This document shows, in pieces, positions 54,433-63,356 of a DNA stretch of 64,000 bases; positions within the stretch are counted from its first letter, which is position 1, and every line of letters starts with the position of its first letter. This stretch comes from Streptomyces asiaticus (GTDB taxonomy: Bacteria > Actinomycetota > Actinomycetes > Streptomycetales > Streptomycetaceae). The stretch is from NCBI RefSeq assembly GCF_018138715.1, contig NZ_JAGSHX010000006.1, positions 5,766,001 through 5,830,000 of the forward strand. Direction: 5' to 3'. Both the position numbers and the translations under genes were made by a program. The notes beneath the pieces were generated by a model. The model was not told where the DNA came from. It searched no databases and saw nothing but the letters and a program-made list of their open reading frames with translations.

Positions 54433-55185
54433 GTGGCCTTTGGTGACCAGCCCGCATACCTCCGCGTCGCCGACGATCTGCGGAAGAAGATCACCGCGGG
54501 TGAGCTGCCGCCGCATGCGCGTCTCCCCTCTCAGGCCAGGATCCGGGAGGAGTACGGGGTTTCGGACACCGTGGCGCTCGAGGCACGCAAGGTGCTGATG
54601 GCCGAGGGGCTGGTCGAGGGGCGTTCCGGGTCGGGGACGTATGTGCGGGCGCAGCCGGTGCCGCGGCGGGTGGTCCGGGGTGGGTTCCACACCGCCGGGG
54701 AGACCACGCCGTTCCGGCAGGAGCAGGCCGACGACCGGATCACCGGCGCCTGGGAGGCCGAGAGCGAGCAGGAGGAGGCCGGGGGCGAGATCGCCGGGCG
54801 GCTGGGGGTCGAGGTGGGGGAGCGGGTGATGCGCACCCGCTATGTGTTCCGGTCGCAGGGGGAGGTGGTGATGCTCTCCACCTCCTGGGAGCCGCTCGAG
54901 CTCACCGGCCGTACGCCCGTGATGCTGCCTGAGGAGGGCCCGCTGGCCGGGCGCGGGGTCGTCGACCGGATGGCCGCCCTCGACCTGGTGGTGGACAACA
55001 TGGCGGAGGAGGTCGGCGCGCGCCCCGGCCGGGCCGAGGAGGTGCTGGCGCTGGGCGGGGTGCCGGGCCACTGGGTGATGGTCGTCTCGCGTACGTACTT
55101 CGCGGGCGGCCGCCCGGTGGAGACCGCCGATGTGGTGGTGCTGGCCGAGCGCTACCGGATCGCGTACCGGCTCCCGGTGAAGTGA
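54433..55185 (+). CDS. GntR-family (HutC/UTRA) regulator
   Basis: About 250 residues from GTG 54433. The winged helix (PAYLRVADDLRKKITAGELPPHARLPSQARI ... GVSDTVALEARKVLMAEGLVE) is followed by a UTRA ligand domain (RVMRTRYVFRSQGEVVMLSTSWEPLELTG). It lies 184 bp upstream of the NCS1 permease gene on the same strand and probably controls it. The effector is likely a small metabolite carried by the permease; that is inference. Confidence 0.88.
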   Translation: MAFGDQPAYLRVADDLRKKITAGELPPHARLPSQARIREEYGVSDTVALEARKVLMAEGLVEGRSGSGTYVRAQPVPRRVVRGGFHTAGETTPFRQEQADDRITGAWEAESEQEEAGGEIAGRLGVEVGERVMRTRYVFRSQGEVVMLSTSWEPLELTGRTPVMLPEEGPLAGRGVVDRMAALDLVVDNMAEEVGARPGRAEEVLALGGVPGHWVMVVSRTYFAGGRPVETADVVVLAERYRIAYRLPVK

Positions 55186-55369
55186 TCGTTCGCCCGCTGT
55201 CGGTGCTCGTCGATAGTCGGACGGCCCGTCTCGGCTTGTCTTACCGCGAGTTAACCGCCGCCCCGCCGCCGTAACGGTCCGGCAATGGCTCGCAGCGGAC
55301 GCGCGTCACCTGCGACTTCTACCGTCCTCGGGCGTAAACGGAACGGCCCGAGCGACAGGGGAAGCCGGT

Positions 55370-57148
55370 ATGACGGATGCGGTCGATACGGTCACACCTG
55401 AGGCGGGAGCGCCAACACAGGCGGGAGCGCCAACACAGGCGGGAGAGCCGACAACCGCCCCGCGGCGCGGCTACGCCCGGCTGGCGGCGGACGAGAGCCG
55501 TGAGGACTACTCGCTGCGCTACGCACCCCACTCCTACCGCCGCTGGTCGCCCACCATGGTCGCCTCCACGGCGCTCGGCGGCATCGCCTATCTCGCGGAC
55601 TTCGCCATTGGCGCGTCCATCGTCTTCACCTACGGCTTCACCAGCGGTATCGCCTCGATCCTCACCGCGGCGACGATCATCTTCCTGACCGGCATCCCCA
55701 TCGCCCGCGCCTGTGCGACCTACGGCCTGGACATGGATCTGATCACCCGGGGCGCCGGATTCGGCTACTTCGGCTCGACGTTGACCTCGCTGATCTACGC
55801 CAGCTTCACCTTCATCTTCTTCGCGCTGGAGGGCTCGATCATGGCGCAGGCCATGCATCAGGCCCTCCATATCCCGCTGCCGGTCGGCTATCTGCTGACC
55901 ACCCTCATCGTGATCCCGATCGTCTTCCGCGGTATGGGCGCGCTCGCCAAGGTGCAGGCGTGGACCCAGCCGATCTGGCTGATCGGGCTCGCCCTGCCGT
56001 TCGTGGTGCTGGCCTTCGAGGCGCCGGACTCCTGGGGCGCGTTCGCCTCCTTCGGCGGGACCGAGGGCGCGGGCTCCGGATTCGACTGGATCGGATACGG
56101 CCTGGGCACGGGTGTCGCGCTCTCGCTGATCGCACAGATCGGTGAGCAGGCCGACTATCTGCGGTTCATGCCCGTGAAGACCGATGAGAACCGGCGGCGC
56201 TGGAATCTGGCGGTCCTGGCCGCCGGCCCCGGCTGGGTGGTCATCGGCGCGGCCAAGCAGATCGGTGGCGCCTTCCTCGCGTTCGTGGCGCTCGACGCGG
56301 TCGGCAAGACCCATGCGCTGGAGCCCATCGCCCCGCAGATCGAGGCGCTGAAGCCCTGGCTGGGCTCGGTCGCGCTGCCCGCCGCCGCGCTCTTCGTGGT
56401 GGTCTCCCAGATCAAGATCAATGTGACCAACGCCTACAGCGGCTCGCTGTCCTGGTCCAACTTCTTCTCCCGGGTCACCCACCGCCACCCCGGCCGGGTC
56501 TGGTACATCTTCCTCAACCTCGCCATCGCGCTGGCGCTGATGGAGATGAACATGTTCGCGGTGCTCAACAAGCTGCTGGGCTTCTACTCCAACGTCGGCA
56601 TCGCCTGGATAGCCGCCGTCGCCGCCGATCTGGTCATCAACAAGCCGCTCGGGCTGAGCCCGAAGTACATCGAGTTCAAGCGGGCGTATCTGCATCCCGT
56701 GAACCCCGCCGGATTCGGTGCGATGGTGATCGCGTCGGCGGTCTCGATCGTCGCCTTCTTCGGGGCCTTCGGGGAGGTGGCCGAGGCGTTCTCGACCTTC
56801 ATCGCCTGTGGTCTGGCGCTGGTGCTCTGCCCGCTGCTGGCCTGGCTCACCGGGGGTCGCTACTACCTGGCCCGGACGAACCCGGTGAACGGGCCCGGTG
56901 CCGACGTCCCGGACATCACCGCCACCCACCTGTGCGCCTCGTGCGAGACGGCGTACGAGCTGCCGGACATCGCCGACTGCCCGGTGCGGGCGGGGGCCGT
57001 CTGCTCGCTGTGCTGCTCGCTGGACGCCGAGTGCGGGGATGTGTGCCGCAAGGCGCCCACGGGTGAGCCGGTGCTGATGCCGCTTCCCACGGTGGGCGGC
57101 CCCGCTGTGGGCGGCCCCGCTGTGGCCGGCCCCTCCGCGAGTACATGA
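55370..57148 (+). CDS. NCS1 (purine/cytosine permease) transporter with Cys-rich C-terminus
   Basis: 592 residues. An N-terminal Ala/Thr/Gln repeat (GAPTQA units) is followed by the NCS1 core with about twelve helices (DFAIGASIVFTYGFTSG, DLITRGAGFGYFGS, WTQPIWLIGLALPFVV). The last part is unusual. Eight cysteines between 522 and 559 (CASC, C, C, CC, C, C) form a zinc-binding-like cluster before a Pro/Gly tail. NCS1 members import cytosine, hydantoin or allantoin with Na+ or H+. The ATG at 55370 has GGGGAAG upstream. Confidence 0.9.
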   Translation: MTDAVDTVTPEAGAPTQAGAPTQAGEPTTAPRRGYARLAADESREDYSLRYAPHSYRRWSPTMVASTALGGIAYLADFAIGASIVFTYGFTSGIASILTAATIIFLTGIPIARACATYGLDMDLITRGAGFGYFGSTLTSLIYASFTFIFFALEGSIMAQAMHQALHIPLPVGYLLTTLIVIPIVFRGMGALAKVQAWTQPIWLIGLALPFVVLAFEAPDSWGAFASFGGTEGAGSGFDWIGYGLGTGVALSLIAQIGEQADYLRFMPVKTDENRRRWNLAVLAAGPGWVVIGAAKQIGGAFLAFVALDAVGKTHALEPIAPQIEALKPWLGSVALPAAALFVVVSQIKINVTNAYSGSLSWSNFFSRVTHRHPGRVWYIFLNLAIALALMEMNMFAVLNKLLGFYSNVGIAWIAAVAADLVINKPLGLSPKYIEFKRAYLHPVNPAGFGAMVIASAVSIVAFFGAFGEVAEAFSTFIACGLALVLCPLLAWLTGGRYYLARTNPVNGPGADVPDITATHLCASCETAYELPDIADCPVRAGAVCSLCCSLDAECGDVCRKAPTGEPVLMPLPTVGGPAVGGPAVAGPSAST

Positions 57149-57291
57149 GCTGAGCGCGGTTCCCGCGCCCTCTGTTGCAAAACTCACATCAGTGCAGGTG
57201 AAAGGGGTTACTGGAAGGGGACCCTCCATTTCGCTCTTACGATGGATCGGTTTATGTCCGGTCGTCGGGGGGCGAAAGGAGTGCCAGGAAC

Positions 57292-58950
57292 TTGAGCACG
57301 GAGCAGGGTTCCCACTCGCATTATCGAAGGTCACTCGGACCGGTGGCCCTCACCGCCGTGGGTCTCGGGTCGATCATCGGCTCCGGCTGGCTGTTCGGCG
57401 CCGAGCGCGCCGCCGCGCTGGCCGGGCCCGCCGCCATTCTGGCCTGGGTGATCGGCGCCGCCGTGGCCCTGACCATCGCCCTGACCTACTCCGAGCTGGG
57501 TTCGATGTTCCCCAAGGCCGGGGGCATGGTCCGGTACGGCCAGTACTCGCACGGGTCACTGGCCGGATATCTGGCCGCCTGGGCCAACTGGATCGCCATC
57601 GTCTCGGTGATCCCCGGTGAGGCCACCGCCTCCGTGCAGTACATGTCCTCCTGGGACTTCGGCTGGGCCAAGGCGCTGTACGACGGGAAGGAGCTGACCG
57701 GCAGCGGTGTCGCGTTCGCGTCCGTGCTGCTGCTCTTCTACTTCTTCCTCAACTGGTTCGCGATCACCCTCTTCGCGAAGACCAACACCGCGATCACCGT
57801 CTTCAAGGTGGTCGTGCCGACCCTGACCGCCGGCGCGCTGCTGCTGTCGCACTTCGACACCGGCAATGTCACCGGCAACGGCGGCTTCACGCCCAACGGC
57901 TGGAGCTCCGTTTTCACCGCGGTCGCCGTCTCCGGCATCGTCTGGGCCTACAACGGCTTCCAGTCGCCGCTCAACATGGCGGGTGAGGCCCGTGAGCCGG
58001 GGAAGTCACTGCCCAAGGCCGTCATCAGCTCGATCCTCATCGCGCTGGTGATCTACGTCGCGCTCCAGATCGCCTTCCTGACCGCCGTCCCCGCCGCCGA
58101 TCTGAAGCACGGCGGCTGGTCCGGGCTCTCCTTCAACTCCCCGCTCGCCGATCTCTCCCTGGCCTGGGGCCTGAACTGGCTGGCGATGCTGCTGTACGCG
58201 GACGCCTTCATCTCCCCGTCCGGCACCGGCATGATCTACGCGGCCACCACCTCGCGCATGATCCAGGGCGTCCAGGAGAACGGCCATCTGCCGGGGATCT
58301 TCGGCAAGGTCGACCCCAAGACCGGCATTCCGCGCCCGGCGCTGCTGCTCAACCTGGGGATCGCCTTCATCTTCCTCGCGGTCTTCCGCGGCTGGGGCTC
58401 GCTCGCCGAGATCGTCTCCGTCGCGACCGTGATCTCGTACATCACCGGCCCGGTGGCCGTGATGTCGCTGCGCCGCCTCTCGCCGGAGCTGCCGCGCCCG
58501 GTGCGGCTGCGCGCGATGCCGGTGATCGCGCCGATCGCGATGGTCTTCGGCTCGCTGGTGCTGTACTGGGCCCGCTGGCCGCTCACCGGCAAGGTCATCT
58601 TCATCATGGCGATCGGGCTGCCGGTCTGGGCCTGGTACGAGCTGCGCAAGCCGTGGGCGGAGCTGCGGCCGCATCTGGCCGCCGGCGCCTGGATGGTCAC
58701 GTATCTGCTCGTCATGGCGGCGGTGTCGTGGGCCGGCGGCAAGGACTTCGGCGGCCGCGGCTATCTGCCGGGCGGCTGGGACATCGTGATCGTCGCGCTG
58801 ATCGGGCTGGCCTTCTACTTCTGGGGCGTACGCAGCGCATGGCGCAATCCGACGCTGCTGGAGGCCGAGCGCGAGCTGGGCGCCACCCCGGCCGACGAGG
58901 CGGGCGAGGGCGGCGACGGTGACCGGGTGAAGGCCGAAGTCGGCGTCTGA
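57292..58950 (+). CDS. APC-family amino-acid permease
   Basis: 552 residues from TTG 57292 (AGGA close by, AAGGAG 11 nt upstream). A twelve-helix transporter of the amino acid-polyamine-organocation type: GLGSIIGSGWLFGAERAAA in helix 1, PKAGGMVRYGQYSHG, and EAREPGKSLPKAVISS after helix 6. The C-terminal 30 residues are hydrophilic and acidic. The substrate is not known. Two transporters in a row behind one GntR gene suggests a shared nitrogen-compound role. Confidence 0.9.
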   Translation: MSTEQGSHSHYRRSLGPVALTAVGLGSIIGSGWLFGAERAAALAGPAAILAWVIGAAVALTIALTYSELGSMFPKAGGMVRYGQYSHGSLAGYLAAWANWIAIVSVIPGEATASVQYMSSWDFGWAKALYDGKELTGSGVAFASVLLLFYFFLNWFAITLFAKTNTAITVFKVVVPTLTAGALLLSHFDTGNVTGNGGFTPNGWSSVFTAVAVSGIVWAYNGFQSPLNMAGEAREPGKSLPKAVISSILIALVIYVALQIAFLTAVPAADLKHGGWSGLSFNSPLADLSLAWGLNWLAMLLYADAFISPSGTGMIYAATTSRMIQGVQENGHLPGIFGKVDPKTGIPRPALLLNLGIAFIFLAVFRGWGSLAEIVSVATVISYITGPVAVMSLRRLSPELPRPVRLRAMPVIAPIAMVFGSLVLYWARWPLTGKVIFIMAIGLPVWAWYELRKPWAELRPHLAAGAWMVTYLLVMAAVSWAGGKDFGGRGYLPGGWDIVIVALIGLAFYFWGVRSAWRNPTLLEAERELGATPADEAGEGGDGDRVKAEVGV

Positions 58951-59097
58951 GACATGGCCGGATGAGTGCCTCCTTGTAAGAACACGTATCCGCTGCGTGA
59001 AGGTAGGGCGTAGGCTCGGGCATATGCGGAACGGGATTTCCTTAACGGTGTCGCGGGGTCGTGCGCCCGGGCGCGCCACAGCGGAGGGGGCGGGGAG

Positions 59098-59283
59098 ATG
59101 AGTGACGGGAACGCTGTGCTGCCCTGGCTCGTGATCCGCCAGGACAACAACGGCAACCGCTACCGCGTCGGGCGCTACGCCACCAGGACGGAGGCCCAGG
59201 AGGTGGCCGACCGCCTGGAGGGTGAGGGCCAGGAGCAGCTGTACGTGGTCGAGCGGACCGCTGCGTCCCGTCAGTCCGGTTAG
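59098..59283 (+). CDS. SPOR-like small protein
   Basis: 61 residues: LPWLVIRQDNNGNRYRVGRYATRTEAQEVADRLEGEG followed by QLYVVERT. This is a familiar small Streptomyces protein annotated as SPOR-domain-like, a beta-alpha-beta unit. It has no signal peptide, so it is cytoplasmic. The ATG lies 4 nt after GGGGAG. The function is unknown. Confidence 0.8.
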   Translation: MSDGNAVLPWLVIRQDNNGNRYRVGRYATRTEAQEVADRLEGEGQEQLYVVERTAASRQSG

Positions 59284-59370
59284 CCCGAGTCCGGTCGGCC
59301 TCTTTCTGAGCCCCGGGGCGCTCCCGCCCCGGGGCTCCGGTGTGCTTCCGCGCAGGCTAGGGTGCGGATC

Positions 59371-59859
59371 ATGAGCGTGCGTGTGGTGGTGGGCGGAGCG
59401 GTGTTCGACCGGGGACGGCTGCTGGCCGCGCGGCGCAGCGCCCCGCCCGAGCTCGCGGGCCGCTGGGAGCTGCCCGGCGGCAAGACCGAGCCCGGGGAGA
59501 CCCCGCGGGCCGCGCTCGTCCGCGAACTGCGCGAGGAGCTCGGGGTCGAGGTCGAGCCGCTCGAACCGCTGCCGGGGGAGTGGCCCCTCAAGCCCGGCTA
59601 TGTGCTGCGGGTATGGACCGCGGCCCTGCGCTCCGGTGAGCCGCGTCCGCTCCAGGACCACGACGAACTGCGCTGGCTCCCCCCGGACCGGGTGGACGAG
59701 GTGGACTGGCTGGACGAGGACCGCCCCGCGGTGGCGGAGGCCGTCCGCCGCCTGCGCGCGGGCGATGCCGGGACGTCAGGCGCCGGGTCGGCCGATGCCG
59801 GAGCGTCAGGCGCCGGGTCGGCCGAGCCCGCCGAGGGGACCCGTCCACGCACTTCCTGA
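59371..59859 (+). CDS. Nudix hydrolase (MutT-like)
   Basis: 162 residues from ATG 59371; a GTG at 59362 is an alternative. The Nudix box GX5EX7REXXEEXG is exact ([23 protein letters not shown]). The N-terminal [34 protein letters not shown] is MutT-like, suggesting cleavage of oxidised nucleoside triphosphates such as 8-oxo-dGTP. The C-terminal 30 residues are Gly/Ala/Ser repeats (SGAGSADAG) and probably disordered. Confidence 0.92.
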   Translation: MSVRVVVGGAVFDRGRLLAARRSAPPELAGRWELPGGKTEPGETPRAALVRELREELGVEVEPLEPLPGEWPLKPGYVLRVWTAALRSGEPRPLQDHDELRWLPPDRVDEVDWLDEDRPAVAEAVRRLRAGDAGTSGAGSADAGASGAGSAEPAEGTRPRTS

Positions 59860-60081
59860 GAACGTCCCGGGCGGGAAAATCCATGGGGTTCGAGCCGCCT
59901 CCGTCTGGTTAGGAGTGAGGGGGAGCGCTGATCATGAGCGCTTCACCAAAAGCCGGGACGGACTCTGATGGCGGGCTGAGATAGTGCTGTGATCGTGAAG
60001 ACCGTACTCGGGATGGCCGAAGTGCTGGATACTCGGCTATCTGAAGCCGGTCGGAGCACCTGAGCCGGAGGGGACGGGCGC

Positions 60082-62811
60082 ATGAGCGAGAAGCCAGCGG
60101 GAGCTGATATGCCCGAGGAGACGGTGGGTTCGCAGGTGTCGCCGATGTCACAGGGGTCCTCGATGTCGGACATGTCGTCCATGTCCTCGATGTCGGCAGT
60201 GTGGCAGAGCAGTCCTCCCGGCTCGATCTATGACTACATCCGGGTCGCCTCCTTCGCGCTCGGGCCCGACGGCCGGATCGCGCAGTGGAGCGAACGGGCC
60301 GGGGAATTGCTGGGGCTGACGGCGAACCAGGCCATCGGCAGGGATCCGGTGGAGGCGTTCGTACCGCCGGAGTACCAGGAGACGGGCCAGCGCGCGGTGG
60401 CCGACATCCTCGACGGCCGGGAGTGGACCGGGCTGGTCCCCTACCGTAACCCCCGGACGCCGAGCGGGCATGGCATCGCCGAGGTCTATGTGATGCCCGC
60501 TCAGGACGAGCACGGGAAGCGGGCCGCGCTCTGTATCGCGGTGGACGTCAGCGCGTTGCGCGGGCTGGAAACTGATCTTGCTTCGTCACAGGCCGTTTTC
60601 GGTCAATCTCCGCTCGGCTTCTTCCTCTTCGGGACCGATCTGCGGATCCTCCGCGTCAATGAGCGCTTTGCCAAGGTTTTCGGTCGCCCCACCGAGGAGT
60701 ACCGCGGTACGACCCCGCACGATCTGCTGCCGCGCGGCGAGGCCGACCGGCTGGCCGCCGCGCTGCGCCAGGTCCTGGACACCGGCCAGTCGCTGACCGA
60801 TATGCCCATCGTGGGCCAGGCGCCGGGCAGCCCCGACCGCCGCCGCTGGTCGGTCTCGCTCTACCGGCTGCACAGCGGCTCCGGCCGCCCCATCGGCGTC
60901 GCCGGGCTCGCCACGGATGTCACCGGCCGCCGCCGCGCCGAACAGGAGGCCGCGGGCGTACGGCGCAATCTGGCGCTGCTGAACGAGGCCGGGGCCCGAA
61001 TAGGCACCTCGCTCGACCTGGAGACCACCGCCCGCGAGCTGCTGGACGTGGCCGTACCGCAGTTCTGCGACCTGGCCTCGGTCGACCTCTACCAGGGGCT
61101 GCTCTCCGGCGACGAGACCCCGCCCGGGCTCGCCGACGGCAGCGCCGAGCTGCGCCGCGTCGCCTTCGCCAGCGCGGTCTCCGACGGCCCGGTCGCCTAC
61201 GGCGACATCTGCCGCGTCAACACGGTGGAGGACCCCAAGCCCATCCAGGTCGGCGAGGTGCACCGCTACCCCTTCAACTCGCTGTGCGCCCACGCCCTGC
61301 GCACCGCCCAGGTCCGCGTCGTCCCCGGGCGGGACGGCAGCGAGGCCCTGGAGCTCGGGGCCATGCTCCAGTCCACCCTCGTGGTGCCGATGGTCGCGCG
61401 GGACACCGTCGTCGGTCTGGCCCAGTTCTCCCGCACCAAGGGCAGCGAGCCGTTCGGCGAACGGGACCGCGCGCTCGCCGTCGAGCTGGCCGCCCGCGCC
61501 GCCGTGAGCATCGACAACGCCCGGCTGTACCGCAGGGAACATGAACGCGCGCTGATACTCCAGCGCAGCCTGCTCCCGCCCGGTGACCCGGAGGCCGCCG
61601 GGCTCGATATCGCCTGCCGCTATCTGCCGGGGAACGCGGCGACCGAGGTGGGCGGCGACTGGTTCGACGTGATCGAGCTGCCCGGGCACCGCACCGCGCT
61701 GGTCGTCGGCGACGTGATGGGGCGGGGGCTGCGCGCCGCCGTGGCCATGGGCGAGCTGCGCACCGCCGTACGCACCCTCGCCCTGCTCGACCTGGAGCCC
61801 GCCGAGGTGCTCTCCGCGCTGGACGAGATCGCCCGGGGCCTCGGCACACCGGGCGGCTCGCACGCCGGCGCGCGGCCCGGCTCGCGCGCCCTCGTGCGCG
61901 ACGGCAAGGCCGCGGAGGACTCCTCCGATCTGACCGAGGTCTACCTCGCCACCTGCGTCTACGCCGTCTACGACCCGGTCACCCGGCGCTGCACGTTCGC
62001 CAACGCCGGGCATCCGCCCCCCGTCCTCGTGGAGCCGGGCGAGGACGCCCTGCTGATGGAGGTCCCGCCCGGATTGCCGCTCGGCGTGGGCGGCGAGCCG
62101 TTCGAGGAGATCGAGGTCGAGCTACCCGACGGCGCGCTGCTGGCCCTCTACACCGACGGTCTGGTCGAGTCCCGCGACCACACCCTCGACGAGGGGCTCC
62201 ACGCCCTGCGCGCGGCCCTCAACACCCCGGACGGCGCCGACGGCGGGAACGCCGCGGCCGGATCGGCCGGATCGGCCGGATCGGCCGGATCCCTCGAGGA
62301 CGTCTGCGACCACGTCCTGAGCACCCTCGACACCCACCACGGCGAGGACGACATCGCCCTGCTGATGGCCCGGGTGCAGGGTCTGTCGGCCGAGTCGGTC
62401 GGCGACTGGCGCCTCCCCAGCGCCCCGCAGTCCGTGGGCCGGGCCCGCGAACTGGCCCGGGAGCAGCTGGAGTCCTGGGGCCTGGACGAGCTGGTGGACA
62501 CCACCGAGCTGCTGGTCAGTGAGCTGGTGACCAATGCCCTGCGGTACGGCGAGGGCGAGATCCGGCTACGGCTGCTGCTGGACCGCACGCTGGTGTGCGA
62601 GGTCTGGGACGGCGGTCTGGTGCAGCCCCGGCGGCGGCGCGCCCGGGACACGGACGAGGGTGGGCGCGGGCTCCAGTTGGTCGGGCTGCTCAGTGCGGGC
62701 TGGGGCAGCCGCAGGACCCCGCTCGGCAAGACCGTCTGGTTCGAGCTGGCCCTTCCGGACGGCCAGGCCTCGGGGCCGGACTCGGTGGAGGCGCTGCTCA
62801 GCCTGTGGTGA
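60082..62811 (+). CDS. PAS-PAS-GAF-SpoIIE phosphatase-HATPase signalling protein
   Basis: 909 residues. A Met/Ser-rich start (MSQGSSMSDMSSMSSMS) leads to two PAS domains (about 48-160 and 168-285), a GAF domain (about 305-490), a SpoIIE PP2C domain (VGGDWFD, GDVMGRG, NAGHPPP, YTDGLVE; about 500-730) and a C-terminal GHKL ATPase (ELVTNALRYGE, DEGGRGLQLVG). It probably controls a sigma factor through anti-sigma antagonists in response to light, redox or a small ligand. It is the second SpoIIE-type protein in this window. Confidence 0.92.
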   Translation: MSEKPAGADMPEETVGSQVSPMSQGSSMSDMSSMSSMSAVWQSSPPGSIYDYIRVASFALGPDGRIAQWSERAGELLGLTANQAIGRDPVEAFVPPEYQETGQRAVADILDGREWTGLVPYRNPRTPSGHGIAEVYVMPAQDEHGKRAALCIAVDVSALRGLETDLASSQAVFGQSPLGFFLFGTDLRILRVNERFAKVFGRPTEEYRGTTPHDLLPRGEADRLAAALRQVLDTGQSLTDMPIVGQAPGSPDRRRWSVSLYRLHSGSGRPIGVAGLATDVTGRRRAEQEAAGVRRNLALLNEAGARIGTSLDLETTARELLDVAVPQFCDLASVDLYQGLLSGDETPPGLADGSAELRRVAFASAVSDGPVAYGDICRVNTVEDPKPIQVGEVHRYPFNSLCAHALRTAQVRVVPGRDGSEALELGAMLQSTLVVPMVARDTVVGLAQFSRTKGSEPFGERDRALAVELAARAAVSIDNARLYRREHERALILQRSLLPPGDPEAAGLDIACRYLPGNAATEVGGDWFDVIELPGHRTALVVGDVMGRGLRAAVAMGELRTAVRTLALLDLEPAEVLSALDEIARGLGTPGGSHAGARPGSRALVRDGKAAEDSSDLTEVYLATCVYAVYDPVTRRCTFANAGHPPPVLVEPGEDALLMEVPPGLPLGVGGEPFEEIEVELPDGALLALYTDGLVESRDHTLDEGLHALRAALNTPDGADGGNAAAGSAGSAGSAGSLEDVCDHVLSTLDTHHGEDDIALLMARVQGLSAESVGDWRLPSAPQSVGRARELAREQLESWGLDELVDTTELLVSELVTNALRYGEGEIRLRLLLDRTLVCEVWDGGLVQPRRRRARDTDEGGRGLQLVGLLSAGWGSRRTPLGKTVWFELALPDGQASGPDSVEALLSLW

Positions 62812-62829
62812 CGGGTCGCGGCCGGTTAC

Positions 62830-62897
62830 GGCAGTGGGCCCCCGCCGGCAGTGGGCCCCCGCCGGCAGTGGGCCCCCGCCGGCAGTGGGCCCCCGCC
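62830..62897. repeat. 17-bp tandem repeat, four copies
   Basis: Four exact copies of a 17-bp unit (GGCAGTGGGCCCCCGCC) at 62830-62846, 62847-62863, 62864-62880 and 62881-62897, followed by degenerate GGTGGTGGGCCC. It begins 19 bp after the phosphatase stop. Confidence 0.85.
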
Positions 62898-63020
62898 GGT
62901 GGTGGGCCCACCGGTGGTGGCGGGCCCGTGACACGATCCGCGGGGAGCGCTGCTGCTCCCGGCGGATCTTTCCCCACCCCGCCCCTTCCCGAACTGGGGC
63001 TCCGCCCCAGACCCCGCTCC

Positions 63021-63220
63021 TCAAGCGCCGGAGGGGCTGGATGGCGGGGCTTCGCCCCAGGCCCCGCTGCTCAAGCGCCGGAGGGGCTGGATGGCGGGGC
63101 TTCGCCCCAGGCCCCGCTGCTCAAGCGCCGGAGGGGCTGGATGGCGGGGCTTCGCCCCTGACCCCGCTGCTCAAGCGCCGGAGGGGCTGGATGGCGGGGC
63201 TTCGCCCCAGGCCCCGCTGC
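63021..63220. repeat. 50-bp tandem repeat with GGGGCTTCGCCCC hairpins, four copies
   Basis: Period 50 bp: TCAAGCGCCGGAGGGGCTGG recurs at 63021, 63071, 63121 and 63171. Each unit includes GGGGC-TTC-GCCCC, a small hairpin. A diverged fifth copy follows with an insertion (about 63221-63290). The array lies between the phosphatase gene and the convergent sdhB-like gene and may act as a terminator array. The remainder of 62812-63356 shows no gene. Confidence 0.85.
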
Positions 63221-63356
63221 TCAAGCTTCCCCAGCTACCGCTGGGAGGTGCCCCCTGGAGGGGCTGGAAGGTGGGGCTTCGCCCCTGACCTCCGGGGTCT
63301 GGGGCGGAGCCCCGGTTTCGGGAAGGGGCGGGGTGGGGAGCAGCCCGCCGCAGGCG

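Noticed and set aside
63021..63220. CRISPR array
   Set aside because: The 50-bp units are near-identical along their whole length with no variable spacers.
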